Below are positions 1-10,209 of a stretch of 64,000 nucleotides of DNA, in pieces. The notes below the pieces were generated by a model. The model did not search any database, was not told where the DNA came from, and saw only the letters and a program-made list of their open reading frames with translations. The first letter of the stretch is position 1. Each line of letters begins with the position of its first letter. The stretch is from Sphaerotilus microaerophilus (GTDB lineage Bacteria > Pseudomonadota > Gammaproteobacteria > Burkholderiales > Burkholderiaceae_C). A program made the position numbers and the translations under genes. The DNA lies in assembly GCF_023734135.1 (NCBI RefSeq), contig NZ_AP025730.1, positions 620,001-684,000 of the forward strand, read 5' to 3'.

Positions 1-276
1 GGCGGCTTCCGCGCCCGCCACGTGGCGCTGGCGCGTGGCGAGCACCAGAAGCTGGCGGACGCCCCCTATGCCTTTGCCCGCCTCGACCGCGCCAGCGGCG
101 ACCGCGTCGTCGTGGCGTTGGGCGTGGCTGCCGGTGCGCGCGTGCCGGTGGGCCAGGCCTTCGCCGATGGCGACACCCTGCGCGACGCCTATAGCGGCCG
201 CAGCCTGACGGTGAGCGCCGGCCATGTCACCGTCGACGCCGCTGCTCCCGCCGTGCTGCTCGAAGCCGCACCCTGA
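1..276 (+). CDS. C-terminal end of a probable GH13 alpha-amylase/alpha-glucosidase (cut by window edge)
   Basis: The reading frame is open from base 1 and stops at 276, so only the last 91 residues are visible. They look like the beta-sandwich C-terminal domain of a GH13 glycosidase: a segment on the starting sugar or residue count (RGEHQKL), then short strands including FARLDRASGDRVVVALGV, ending in a hydrophobic strand (APAVLLEAAP). No catalytic residue lies in this part. The next gene, a sugar ABC ATPase, starts 36 bases later on the same strand, and several more alpha-glucan enzymes follow, which supports a carbohydrate operon. The family is inferred mostly from this context; the catalytic domain lies outside the window. 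Confidence 0.55.
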   Translation, partial: GGFRARHVALARGEHQKLADAPYAFARLDRASGDRVVVALGVAAGARVPVGQAFADGDTLRDAYSGRSLTVSAGHVTVDAAAPAVLLEAAP

Positions 277-312
277 TCCCATGATCCCAACCCCGCCTTT
301 CAAGAGCCCGCC

Positions 313-1452
<1,140 letters not shown>

Positions 1453-1502
1453 GGCTGGTGACCTGCGGCACCAGGCCCAGGCGCGTTCCCCACGGAGATC
1501 CC

Positions 1503-3032
1503 ATGCGTTTCCCGCGCAGCAGCGGCGTGCTGCTCCACCCCACCTCACTGCCCGGCCCGCACGGCTCGGGGGACCTGGGCGCCTCGGCGTACCACTTCGT
1601 CGACTGGCTGGCTGCCGGTGGGCAGGCGCTGTGGCAGATGCTGCCGCTGGGCGGCATTGGCGCGGGCAACTCGCCCTACATGAGCAGCTCGGCCTTTGCC
1701 GGCAACGTGCTGCTGGTGGACCTGGACGAGCTGCAGCGCCGCGGCTGGCTGCTGCCGGGCGAGGTGACGGCGCTGGAGGGCGGCGATGCGCACCGGGTCG
1801 ATTTCGCCACCGTCATCCCCTGGCGGATGGCGCACCTGGCGCGTGCCGCGCAGCGCTTCGCCGGGGCGGGGTCGGCGGCCGACCGCGCCGAGTACGACGC
1901 CTTCTGCGCCGCCCATGCCGACTGGCTGGACGACTACGCGCTGTACATGGCACTGGCCGAGGCCCACCCGGGGCGTGACTGGTGCGACTGGCCGGCGCCG
2001 CTGGCCTTCCGCGAGGCCGCGGCGCTCGACGCCGCCCGCCGCGTGCATGCCGTGCGCATCGCCTTCTGGCGCTTCGGCCAGTGGTGCTTCTTCCGCCAGT
2101 GGGCGGCGCTGCGCGCCTACGCCAACGAGCGCGGGGTGCGCATCGTCGGCGACATGCCGATCTTCATCGCCCACCAGAGTGCCGAGGTCTGGGCGCGGCC
2201 CGACCTGTTCGAGCTGGATGCCGCCGGCCGCCCCACCGTGGTGGCCGGTGTGCCGCCCGACCTCTTCGCCGAGACCGGCCAGCGCTGGGGCAACCCGCTG
2301 TACCGCTGGAGCGCCCATGCGGGCGAAGGCTACCGCTGGTGGATCGAGCGCGTGCGGCGCACCTTCGAGCTGGTGGACATCGTGCGCATCGACCACTTCC
2401 GCGGCTTCGCCGGCTACTGGGAGATCCCGGCCAGCGAGCCCACCGCGATGCACGGCCGCTGGGTGCCCGGGCCGGCGTCGGCGCTGTTCCGCGCCATCAC
2501 CGACGCGCTGGGTGAGCTGCCTGTCATCGCCGAGGACCTGGGCGTGATCACGCCGGACGTGGAGGCGCTGCGCGTGGAGTTCGGCTACCCGGGCATGCGC
2601 ATCCTGCAGTTCGCCTGGGGCGAGAGTGGCGGTGCGGAAGCCCGCTTCCTGCCGCACCACCATGTGCCCGACTGCGTGGTCTACACCGGCAGCCACGACA
2701 ACGACACCACGCTGGGCTGGTGGGCCGGCGCGCCCGAGGCCACGCGCCACCACCTGCGCGAGTACCTGGCCACCGACGGCCGCACGCCGCACTGGGACCT
2801 GATGCGCGCCGCCTGCGCCAGCGTGGCCGACCTGGCAGTCCACCCCATGCAGGACGTGCTGGGCCTGGGCACCGAGCACCGCATGAACTTCCCCGGCACG
2901 CCCACCGGCAACTGGAGCTGGCGCTTCACCTGGGACCAGGTGCCGGGCGAGGCCGCTGCCCGCCTGCGCCGCATGGCCCAGCTCTACGAGCGCCTGCCGG
3001 CTGCCGAAGACGGTGCCCCGGCCGCCGCCTGA
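1503..3032 (+). CDS. malQ: 4-alpha-glucanotransferase (amylomaltase)
   Basis: This 509-residue GH77 protein disproportionates malto-oligosaccharides by moving glucan chains between acceptors. The start ATG at 1503 places RSSGVLLHPTSLPGPHGSGD, the standard GH77 N-terminus, right after it. Conserved blocks include LPLGGIGAGNSPYMSSSAFA, VGDMPIFIAHQSAEVWA, a nucleophile region VRIDHFRGFAGYWEIP, the acid/base region LPVIAEDLGVITPDV, and YTGSHDNDTTLGWW. The length is typical of bacterial MalQ. It lies 50 bases after the ABC ATPase and 17 bases before an amylase gene, so co-transcription is likely. Confidence 0.95.
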   Translation: MRFPRSSGVLLHPTSLPGPHGSGDLGASAYHFVDWLAAGGQALWQMLPLGGIGAGNSPYMSSSAFAGNVLLVDLDELQRRGWLLPGEVTALEGGDAHRVDFATVIPWRMAHLARAAQRFAGAGSAADRAEYDAFCAAHADWLDDYALYMALAEAHPGRDWCDWPAPLAFREAAALDAARRVHAVRIAFWRFGQWCFFRQWAALRAYANERGVRIVGDMPIFIAHQSAEVWARPDLFELDAAGRPTVVAGVPPDLFAETGQRWGNPLYRWSAHAGEGYRWWIERVRRTFELVDIVRIDHFRGFAGYWEIPASEPTAMHGRWVPGPASALFRAITDALGELPVIAEDLGVITPDVEALRVEFGYPGMRILQFAWGESGGAEARFLPHHHVPDCVVYTGSHDNDTTLGWWAGAPEATRHHLREYLATDGRTPHWDLMRAACASVADLAVHPMQDVLGLGTEHRMNFPGTPTGNWSWRFTWDQVPGEAAARLRRMAQLYERLPAAEDGAPAAA

Positions 3033-3049
3033 ACCGACCGAAGCGCCCG

Positions 3050-4348
3050 ATGTCCGCCGCTGACGCTGCCGCCCCCTCGTCAGACTCACTCGTGGACTGC
3101 GTGGTTCACCCGCCGTGGTCGCGCCGCGCGTCGATCTACGAAGTCAACGTCCGCCAGTTCACACCCGAAGGCAGCTTCGCCGCGCTGCAGGCTCACCTTC
3201 CGCGCCTGCGCGAACTGGGCGTGAACATCCTCTGGCTGATGCCCATCCAGCCGATCGGCCTGAAGAACCGCAAGGGCCGTCTGGGCAGCCCGTATGCGGT
3301 GCGCGACTACACCGCGGTCAACCCCGAGTTCGGCACGCTGGAGGACTTCCGGGCGCTGGTGCGCGCCATCCACGCCGCGGGCATGAAGGTCATCATCGAT
3401 TGGGTCGCCAACCACACCGCCTGGGACCACCCCTGGGTGAGCGAGCACCCCGAGTGGACCCTGAAGAACGCGGCCGGCGAGATCGATTCCTACGCCTACG
3501 ACAACGGCCGCGAGATCGAGCACTGGACCGACGTGGTCGGCCTCGACTGGCGCCAGGGCGCGCTCTGGAACGCGATGATCGATGCGCTCAAGTTCTGGGT
3601 GCGCGAGACCGGCATCGACGGTTACCGCTGCGACGTCGCCGGCCTGTTGCCCACCGCGTTCTGGGAGCGGGCCCGTGCCGAGCTGGACGGCATCCGCCCC
3701 GTCTTCATGCTGGCCGAGTGGTCGGACCCCGCGCTGCACCGTGCCGCCTTCGACATGGGCTACGACTGGGGGCTGCACGATGTGCTGCGGGCCGTCGCCC
3801 GGGGCGAGGCCGGCGCGGCGGCCGTGCGTGCGCACTTCGAGCGGCGTGCGCAGGCCTTCCCGCCCGATGCGTATCACATGACCTTCACCTCCAACCACGA
3901 CAAGAACGCGTGGGAGGGCCATGACGAGGAGGTCTACGGCGCGGCGTTTGGCGTCTGCGCCGTGCTGGCGGCCACGCTGCCGGGCATGCCGCTGATCTAC
4001 GGCGGGCAGGAGGCGGTGCTGGACCGGCGCCTGGCCTTCTTCGAGAAGGATCCGATCGACTGGAAGACCTTCGGCCGCGCTGATTTCTACCGTCGCCTGC
4101 TGCAGATCAAGCACGCCAACCGGGCGCTGGACCACGGCACGGCCGGCGGCCCGCTGGCGTGGCTGGACACGGGCAGCGACGCGGTGCTCGCCTGGCGCCG
4201 GGTGCGCGGCGAGCATGCGCTGGCGGTGTGGGCCAACCTGACGGCGCAGCCGCAGGCCCTCCCGGCCGGCGCGCCTGTGGCCACCCTGGCGCCTTGGGGC
4301 TGGTACCTGGAGAGCCGCTGCGGCACGGAGGTGACGACGTGGAGCTGA
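3050..4348 (+). CDS. GH13 alpha-amylase family protein
   Basis: This is a 432-residue (beta/alpha)8 alpha-glucan hydrolase or transferase. The ATG at 3050 was chosen because IYEVNVRQFTPEGSFAALQA, the first GH13 strand, follows soon after. GH13 regions are recognisable: DWVANHT (region I), GIDGYRCDVA with the nucleophile Asp (region II), FMLAEWSD with the acid/base Glu (region III) and FTSNHDKN (region IV). A short C-terminal beta domain ends in WGWYLESR. No signal peptide is seen, so it probably acts in the cytoplasm on imported maltodextrins. Exact specificity (alpha-amylase, maltogenic amylase or oligo-1,6-glucosidase) cannot be decided here. Confidence 0.9.
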   Translation: MSAADAAAPSSDSLVDCVVHPPWSRRASIYEVNVRQFTPEGSFAALQAHLPRLRELGVNILWLMPIQPIGLKNRKGRLGSPYAVRDYTAVNPEFGTLEDFRALVRAIHAAGMKVIIDWVANHTAWDHPWVSEHPEWTLKNAAGEIDSYAYDNGREIEHWTDVVGLDWRQGALWNAMIDALKFWVRETGIDGYRCDVAGLLPTAFWERARAELDGIRPVFMLAEWSDPALHRAAFDMGYDWGLHDVLRAVARGEAGAAAVRAHFERRAQAFPPDAYHMTFTSNHDKNAWEGHDEEVYGAAFGVCAVLAATLPGMPLIYGGQEAVLDRRLAFFEKDPIDWKTFGRADFYRRLLQIKHANRALDHGTAGGPLAWLDTGSDAVLAWRRVRGEHALAVWANLTAQPQALPAGAPVATLAPWGWYLESRCGTEVTTWS

Positions 4349-5766
4349 ATGCGCTGCCGCCTGCCCGTGTGGTGGATCCGGAGGACCGGCACCGCCCGCG
4401 CTACCACTTCACCGCGCCCCGTGGCTGGCTGAACGACCCCAACGGCGTGATCCACGACGGTGCGCGCTGGCACCTCTACTACCAGCACAACCCGGCCGCG
4501 CCGCGCTGGGGCGACATCCACTGGGGCCATGCCACCAGCCGCGACCTCGTCCATTGGCAGGACGAGCCGGTGGCGCTTGCCCCCACACCCGACAGCCCGG
4601 ACCAGGACGGCTGCTTCTCCGGCTGCACCGCCGTGGTGGAGGGCGTGCCCACGCTCTACTACACCGGCTACACGCCCGAGCGGCAGGTGCAATGCGCCGC
4701 CACCAGCACCGACTGGCAGCACTGGCACAAGCACCCCGAGCGCACCCTCACCACACCGCCGCGCGGCGTGGGTGCCACCGACTTCCGCGACCCCTACGTG
4801 TTCCGCCACGACGGCACCTGGTACATGGTGGTGGGCGGGTCGATCCGCAGCGAGCGCGGACTGGTGCTGCTGTACAGCAGCGACGATGGCATCGCCTGGC
4901 GTTACCTGCACCCCCTGCACACCGCGGCCGACCTCACCCAGGGCGTGCTCTGGGAGTGCCCCAACTTCTTCCCGCTGCACGGCAAGTGGGTGCTGACGGT
5001 GTCGGTGTGGCCCAACCTGGCGGCGCGCTGGTTTGTCGGCCGCTTCGAAGACGAGCGCTTTGTGCCCGAGGCCGAGGGCCTGCTGGACGTGGATGGCGGC
5101 GCCTTTGCCCACCTGGCCGCGCCGGCGCCGGACGGCCGCATGCTGCAGTGGGCCTGGCTGTGCGAGCAGCGCGCCCAGGAGCGCATCGACCCGCACGGCT
5201 GGGCGGGCGCGTTGACGGTGCCGCGCGAACTGCTGATCGACGTGCAGGGCCGCCTCGGGCAGCGCCCCGTGGCCGAACTGGCAGCGCTGCGCGGTGCGCC
5301 GGTGCCGGTCACCGAGACGGGCGCCATGCGCGGTGAACGCCTGCGCTTCGCCGGCCGCTGCCTGGACGTCGAGGCCACCTTCACGCTGCGCGACCGCCTC
5401 AAGGTCGGCCTGACGCTGTTGGCCACTCCGGGTGGCAGCGCAGCCGAGCGGGAGGCCACCCGCGTCTTCTTCTGGCCCGATGCGCGCCGGCTGGTGATCG
5501 AGCGTGCCGGCAGCTCCACCGACCCTACCATGCGCCGCCAGGATCTCTGGGCGCACCTGGAGGTGCCTGACGGCACGCCGCTGCACCTGCGCGTGCTGCT
5601 GGACCACAGCGTGCTGGAGGTCTACGCGAACGACCAGGTCTGCCTGTCCACCCGCATCTATCCGGCCAGCGCGGCGAGCGTGGCGGCATCGGCCTGGGTG
5701 GATGGCCAAGCCGATGTGGCGCTGCGGGCCTGGACCATGGGCGACTGCCATGCGGGCACCGCCTGA
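4339..5766 (+). CDS. GH32 beta-fructofuranosidase / sucrose hydrolase
   Basis: This 475-residue protein hydrolyses terminal beta-fructofuranosyl bonds in sucrose or fructans. The five-bladed propeller shows the GH32 marks: GWLNDPNG with the nucleophile Asp, FSGCTAVV, the FRDPYVF (RDP) motif and WECPNFFPL with the acid/base Glu. A C-terminal beta-sandwich follows, including LLDHSVLEVYAND. No ATG is available upstream of the conserved region; a GTG at 4339 overlaps the preceding gene's stop by 10 bases and is the best start, implying translational coupling. There is no signal peptide, so it likely acts on imported sucrose or sucrose-phosphate. It overlaps the downstream lacI-type gene by 17 bases. 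Confidence 0.92.
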   Translation: MELNALPPARVVDPEDRHRPRYHFTAPRGWLNDPNGVIHDGARWHLYYQHNPAAPRWGDIHWGHATSRDLVHWQDEPVALAPTPDSPDQDGCFSGCTAVVEGVPTLYYTGYTPERQVQCAATSTDWQHWHKHPERTLTTPPRGVGATDFRDPYVFRHDGTWYMVVGGSIRSERGLVLLYSSDDGIAWRYLHPLHTAADLTQGVLWECPNFFPLHGKWVLTVSVWPNLAARWFVGRFEDERFVPEAEGLLDVDGGAFAHLAAPAPDGRMLQWAWLCEQRAQERIDPHGWAGALTVPRELLIDVQGRLGQRPVAELAALRGAPVPVTETGAMRGERLRFAGRCLDVEATFTLRDRLKVGLTLLATPGGSAAEREATRVFFWPDARRLVIERAGSSTDPTMRRQDLWAHLEVPDGTPLHLRVLLDHSVLEVYANDQVCLSTRIYPASAASVAASAWVDGQADVALRAWTMGDCHAGTA

Positions 5767-6829
5767 AACGCCCGTGGCGGAGGCAGCGTCGCCCGGCGGC
5801 GGCGCACGGCGACTGACGCTGCTCGACGTTGCGCAGGCGCTGGGCGTGAGCCGCACCACGGTGTCCAACGCCTTCAACCGGCCGGACCGCATCTCGGCGG
5901 CGCTGCGTGAACGCATCATCAGCGAGTCGCGTGCGCTGGGCTACTTCGGCCCGGACCCGGCCGCCCGCGCGATGCGCCGCGGCGGCGTGCACGAGGTGGC
6001 AGTGATCTTCCACCACGACCTCGTCTTCGCGCTCAACGACCCGCCCAGCATCGAGTTCCTGCGTGGCGTGGCCAAGGTGCTGGATGCGCGCGGCGTCAGC
6101 CTGCAATTGGTGCCCTACATGGGCCGGCGGGTGGACCTGGCGGCGGCCTTCCAGACCACCGCCGATGCGCTGATCGTGCACGCCGAGGTGGACCCCGGCA
6201 TCGCCCCGGAAGTCCAGGCGATGCGCAAGCCCATCGTGCTGGTCGATGCCTATGTCAGCGGCGTCACCTCGGTGGGCAACCGTGACCGCGAGGGCGCCGC
6301 GGCGGCGATGGCGCACGCGCTGGCGGCGCGGCCGGACCGGGTGCTGCTGCTGTCCTTCCCGGTCGACCCGCAGGCCTGGGCGCGGGTGCAGGCCGACCCC
6401 GCCTCGGCCGCCGCTCTGCCCCGCCTGCCCTACGTGCCCAGCGAGCGCATGGCCGGCTACGTGGCCGCGGCGCACCGAGCCGGTTTTGCGCTGGACCGGC
6501 TGATCTGGATCGAGCTGGATGACAGCCACCCCGAGGCCGCCGCCGAGCGCGTCGCCGAGATCCGCGGCCAGTTGCCCGCGGGATGCCGCCTCGCCGTGGT
6601 GGCGATGAGCGACCGCATGGCCCTGTCCGCCCGGCCGGTGGTCGAGTCCTGGCCCGAGGTGCAGGTGGTGGCGCAGGTGGGCTTCGACGACATCGAGGCG
6701 GCCGCGCTGGCCGGCCTGACCACCGTGCGCCAGGACGCCCGCCTGAAGGGCGAGCGCGCCGCCGAGGCGCTGCTTGATGGGACGCTGCCGGAGCTCCTGC
6801 CGGTGGAGCTCGTCCTGCGTCGCACCTGA
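5750..6829 (+). CDS. LacI-family transcriptional regulator
   Basis: This 359-residue sugar-responsive repressor begins inside the end of the GH32 gene. An N-terminal helix-turn-helix lies at about residues 22-50 (TLLDVAQALGVSRTTVSNAF, then a hinge helix near ARAMRRGG). A periplasmic-binding-like effector domain follows (VAVIFHHDL, VGFDDIEAAALAGLTTVRQD). The LacI signature is complete. Its position inside the operon and its overlap with the GH32 gene suggest that it controls this carbohydrate cluster; the operator was not identified. The ATG at 5750 gives a roughly 20-residue leader before the helix-turn-helix, slightly longer than usual. Confidence 0.92.
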   Translation: MRAPPETPVAEAASPGGGARRLTLLDVAQALGVSRTTVSNAFNRPDRISAALRERIISESRALGYFGPDPAARAMRRGGVHEVAVIFHHDLVFALNDPPSIEFLRGVAKVLDARGVSLQLVPYMGRRVDLAAAFQTTADALIVHAEVDPGIAPEVQAMRKPIVLVDAYVSGVTSVGNRDREGAAAAMAHALAARPDRVLLLSFPVDPQAWARVQADPASAAALPRLPYVPSERMAGYVAAAHRAGFALDRLIWIELDDSHPEAAAERVAEIRGQLPAGCRLAVVAMSDRMALSARPVVESWPEVQVVAQVGFDDIEAAALAGLTTVRQDARLKGERAAEALLDGTLPELLPVELVLRRT

Positions 6830-6857
6830 TCCCTTCCGCCAACCAGGACCTCCCCGC

Positions 6858-8636
6858 ATGATCCCCGTGGGACACCACATCAATGCCGACGGCCGCTCGG
6901 CCTTCCGTGTCTTCGCACCCGAGAAGCGCCAGCTGAACGTCGTTGTGCTCGACGCTGCCGGGCACGACGCCGCGGTGCTCCCGCTGGCGCCCGACGAACT
7001 CGGCTGGTGGCAGGGCGACACGGCGCGCCTGAGCGCCGGCACCCGCTACTGGCTGGAGCTGGACGGCCGGCGCCTGCCCGACCCGGCCTCGCGTCGCCAG
7101 CCTGAAGGCGTGCACGGGCCCTCGGAGGTGGTCGAGGTCGCGCCGGTGGCCACACCCGGCTGGCGCGGCGTGAGGATCGAGGATGCGGTGATCTACGAAC
7201 TGCACGTCGGCACCTTCACGCCCGAGGGCACGCTGCGCGCGGCAATCGGCCGGCTCGACCACCTGCAGCAGCTGGGCATCACGGTGATCGAGTTGCTGCC
7301 GCTGGCGGCCTTTCCGGGTGAGCGCAACTGGGGCTACGACGGCGTGGCCCTGTTCGCCCTGCATGCGCCCTACGGCGACTACACCGACCTGCGTGCCTTC
7401 ATCGAGGCGGCGCAGGCGCGCGGCATGGCGGTGATCCTCGACGTGGTCTACAACCACTTCGGCCCGGAGGGCAACTACGGTGGGGCCTTTGCCCCCACCA
7501 CCCAGGCGGCGGCCACACCCTGGGGCGCTGCGGTCAACTTCGACGGCCCCTGGAACCACGGGGTGCGCGAGTTCTTCCTCGCCAATACGCGCTGGTGGCT
7601 GGAGGTGGTGGGCTTCGACGGTTTCCGCATGGACGCTGTCTCGCTGATCTTCGACCTCAGCCCCGAGCACATCCTGCGCGAGATCACCGACCTGGCGCGG
7701 CGCATCGGCGCTGCGGCCGGGCGCGAGCTGCTGGTGATTGCCGAGCACCTGCGCAACAACCGCCACGTCACCTCGCAGGCCGGTGGCGGGTTCGGCTACC
7801 ACGCGCAGTGGAACGACGACCTTGCCCACGCCATCCACGCGCACCTGACCGGCGAGCGGGAGTGGCGCCACTATGCCAACTTCGGCCCCCTTGACGACGT
7901 GGCGAAGGCCCTGCGCGATGGCTTCGTGCTCGACGGCAAGCGCCTGGACCGCTACGCGCGCTACCTGCTCGGCAGCGACGGCCGCCTGACCACTGCCACC
8001 GAGCATGTGGTGCACCTCCAGAACCACGACCAGGTCGGCAACCGCCCACATGGCGACCGCCTGATCGCCACTTACGGGCGCGCGCGTGCCCTGCTGGGCA
8101 TCACCGCGGTGCTGGCCAGCCCCTTTGTGCCCATGCTCTTCATGGGCGAGGAGTACGGCGAGACGGCGCCCTTCCTCTTCTTCGAGGACTTTGGCGACGC
8201 CAGCCTGGTGGCGGCGGTCAAGGCCGGCCGCGCCGCCGACTTCCATTTCGACGAGGGGCACGAGCCGCCCGATCCGCATGCCCGCCGCACCTTCGAGGCC
8301 TCCAAGCTCCACTGGGCGCGCGCCGAATCGCCCGAGGGGCGCTCCATCCTCGCCTGGTACCGGGCGCTGATCGACCTCAAGCGCCACGGCGAACTCGGCC
8401 CGCGCGACAGGTCGGCGCTGCGCATCGACGCGCTGCCCGACGCCGCCGGCGCCAGCGGCGTGATCCGTGTGGAGACGGCGCACACGCTCACGCTGCTGAA
8501 CTTCAGCGCCCAGGCGCAGGCGGTGCCGTTGGGCGCCGAGTGGTGCTTCCAGCTCGGCTCGCTGGACGAGGCGCCGCCCGCCGATCCCGGGGCCCTGCCT
8601 GGCTGGGGGGCGCGGATCTTCCGGCGCGCCCCCTGA
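6858..8636 (+). CDS. treZ: Malto-oligosyltrehalose trehalohydrolase
   Basis: This 592-residue GH13 enzyme releases trehalose from maltooligosyl trehalose. The N-terminal carbohydrate-binding (E-set) module covers about residues 1-90. The GH13 barrel has VIYELHVGTFTPEGTL, DVVYNHFGPEGNY (typical of TreZ/GlgB), GFDGFRMDAV with the nucleophile, LLVIAEH with the acid/base residue and HLQNHDQVGNRPHGDR, a TreZ-specific region IV. The tail ends in a small beta domain. The partner TreY gene is not in the window. It is the last gene of the sugar cluster, 28 bases after the lacI-type gene, so stored or imported glucans may feed trehalose synthesis. Confidence 0.93.
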   Translation: MIPVGHHINADGRSAFRVFAPEKRQLNVVVLDAAGHDAAVLPLAPDELGWWQGDTARLSAGTRYWLELDGRRLPDPASRRQPEGVHGPSEVVEVAPVATPGWRGVRIEDAVIYELHVGTFTPEGTLRAAIGRLDHLQQLGITVIELLPLAAFPGERNWGYDGVALFALHAPYGDYTDLRAFIEAAQARGMAVILDVVYNHFGPEGNYGGAFAPTTQAAATPWGAAVNFDGPWNHGVREFFLANTRWWLEVVGFDGFRMDAVSLIFDLSPEHILREITDLARRIGAAAGRELLVIAEHLRNNRHVTSQAGGGFGYHAQWNDDLAHAIHAHLTGEREWRHYANFGPLDDVAKALRDGFVLDGKRLDRYARYLLGSDGRLTTATEHVVHLQNHDQVGNRPHGDRLIATYGRARALLGITAVLASPFVPMLFMGEEYGETAPFLFFEDFGDASLVAAVKAGRAADFHFDEGHEPPDPHARRTFEASKLHWARAESPEGRSILAWYRALIDLKRHGELGPRDRSALRIDALPDAAGASGVIRVETAHTLTLLNFSAQAQAVPLGAEWCFQLGSLDEAPPADPGALPGWGARIFRRAP

Positions 8637-8699
8637 ACACCCACCCGAGGTGTCCCGGTTCGATGGGCGCCGATCCTGCCGCGTCACCTGAGGGCTGCG

Positions 8700-9788
8700 T
8701 CAGAGTGGCGCCTCCGCCTTCAGCTGCACCCGCCCCCGCGCCACCACCGGCTGGCCACCGCGGCGGGGTGGCTCGAAGCGCCACTGGTTCACCGCTGTCA
8801 GCGCTGCCCAGCCAAAGTCCTCGTGGCTGGCCGAGGCCAGCTCGGGCAGCAGCACGCGCCCCTGGGCATCGACGTAGAAGTCCACCGTCGCGCTGCCCGC
8901 CACGCGCGCCTGGCGCAGCGACGGTGGAACGCCCGGCTGCACCTGCAGCAGTGGGCGAAGCGGCGCGTCCAGATCGCCCGCGCCGACAACGCCAGCGACT
9001 GCGGTGGCTGCGGCACCGCCCAGCGCCAGGCGCTCCAGCAGCTGGGTGGCCGATGCGGGCACGCCACTGTCCGCCGGCCGCGCCGCGGAGAAGCGCTGCT
9101 CGTACTCCAGTGTGCGCTGCGGGCTCGCCACCGTCCCGGATGGGTCGAAGCGCCAGGCCTGCATCATCGCCACGGCGGCCCGGCCGAAATCCGGGTGGCT
9201 GGCCGCCAACAGTTCCACCTCGCTGACCTCGCCCTGCGTGCCGATGCGCGCGCGTACCCGCGCCGACCCCGTCACCCCGCTGCGCAGCAGCCCCGCCGGG
9301 TAGACCGGCCACACCGCCTGCTGCAGCGCGGGCGCCAACTCGGCCCGGGCCGAGCCGTTGCGCGCCGGCCCCCTGAGATTGAGCACCGTGCCCACGCCGG
9401 TGTGCTGCAGCTTGAACTGGTAGTCCCGCTGCACCCGCATCGCCACGGGCACGCCGTCCTTCACCGCCGGCCGATAGGGCGTGGCCAGCAGTGCGTCCAG
9501 CGCCGCATCGGTGAAGGCCGGGTGGGCGCCCTGCAGCACCTCCACCTGGCCGATGCGCCCCTGCTCGTCCACCACATAGGCCAGCCTGACCCGCCCGGTC
9601 GACCAATCCAGGTCCACGGTGTCCGGGTAGACCAGCGGCACCGTGCGCAGCGCCTGTGGCAGGGTGCTGGCGGGATTGGTGACCTGCGGTTTGCCATGTG
9701 GGGTTGCTGCCTGGCCCCGGACCGTGGTGGTGAAGCCAGCAGACAGGCAGAGCAGCACAGCAAGGGCGTGGGCGGTTCGCAACGGCAT
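8700..9788 (-). CDS. Secreted protein with three TonB-C-like domains
   Basis: This 362-residue protein begins at the ATG complementing 9786-9788, followed by a signal peptide (LRTAHALAVLLCLSAGF). Three successive domains resemble the TonB C-terminal fold, each with a Pro/Tyr-rich start, a GRxxxxVV-like strand and a closing aromatic W/Y-RP/DP strand: about residues 48-125, 160-235 and 275-355 (for example AVAMMQAWRFDPS and TAVNQWRFEPPRRGG). There is no obvious membrane anchor beyond the signal peptide and no Pro-rich spacer like that of true TonB. It is probably periplasmic; its function is unknown. It converges on treZ. Confidence 0.75.
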   Translation of the reverse strand: MPLRTAHALAVLLCLSAGFTTTVRGQAATPHGKPQVTNPASTLPQALRTVPLVYPDTVDLDWSTGRVRLAYVVDEQGRIGQVEVLQGAHPAFTDAALDALLATPYRPAVKDGVPVAMRVQRDYQFKLQHTGVGTVLNLRGPARNGSARAELAPALQQAVWPVYPAGLLRSGVTGSARVRARIGTQGEVSEVELLAASHPDFGRAAVAMMQAWRFDPSGTVASPQRTLEYEQRFSAARPADSGVPASATQLLERLALGGAAATAVAGVVGAGDLDAPLRPLLQVQPGVPPSLRQARVAGSATVDFYVDAQGRVLLPELASASHEDFGWAALTAVNQWRFEPPRRGGQPVVARGRVQLKAEAPL

Positions 9789-10209
9789 GGCGGGCGATGG
9801 AATGCAATGGTGCCGGGACCCACCGGACAGGGGAGCCAAGTCGTTTCAGTCTAGCGCGCAAGCGTCGATTCGTGATGAATTTCACGCTGCGTGTGACACA
9901 TCCTTGCGACTGAATGAAGAGATGTTGAGTTTCGAACAGCTTCTTGCAGCGCAAGGTGCTTGTCGCCCGTCATGGTGGCCGGGCTCATCCCTTTGAAGTG
10001 TGCGTAACTTCACGGTCGGCCAGGGTGTCGGCAAGCTTCCCAAGCCAGACTTCACCTGCGTGGGGCGGTACGCTGGCGGCCACTGAAATCCATTGAAATC
10101 CGTGGAATTGATGCGGCTGCCTATGCAGTGCCGCACCTGGGAGGAAACCGATGCCTGCGATCCAATGCGGCCAGCATCCGCTGCGCCATCAATTGATCGG
10201 ACCGGCCCG
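9789..10209. other. Non-coding stretch between the TonB-like gene and the CRISPR locus
   Basis: About 420 bases without a convincing gene; it should hold the promoters of the minus-strand TonB-like gene and of the plus-strand CRISPR operon. Near 10084-10103 a 10-base sequence (TGAAATCC followed by A/G and T) occurs twice in direct tandem. No clear sigma-70 boxes or terminator were recognised. In-frame starts for the following gene exist from about 10093 (TTG) and 10111 (ATG), so part of this stretch could be coding if an upstream start is used. Confidence 0.5.

Noticed and set aside
4087..8687. Long minus-strand frames opposite GH32, lacI and treZ
   Set aside because: Same reason: no domain motifs, compositions rich in Arg/Gly/His from GC skew.
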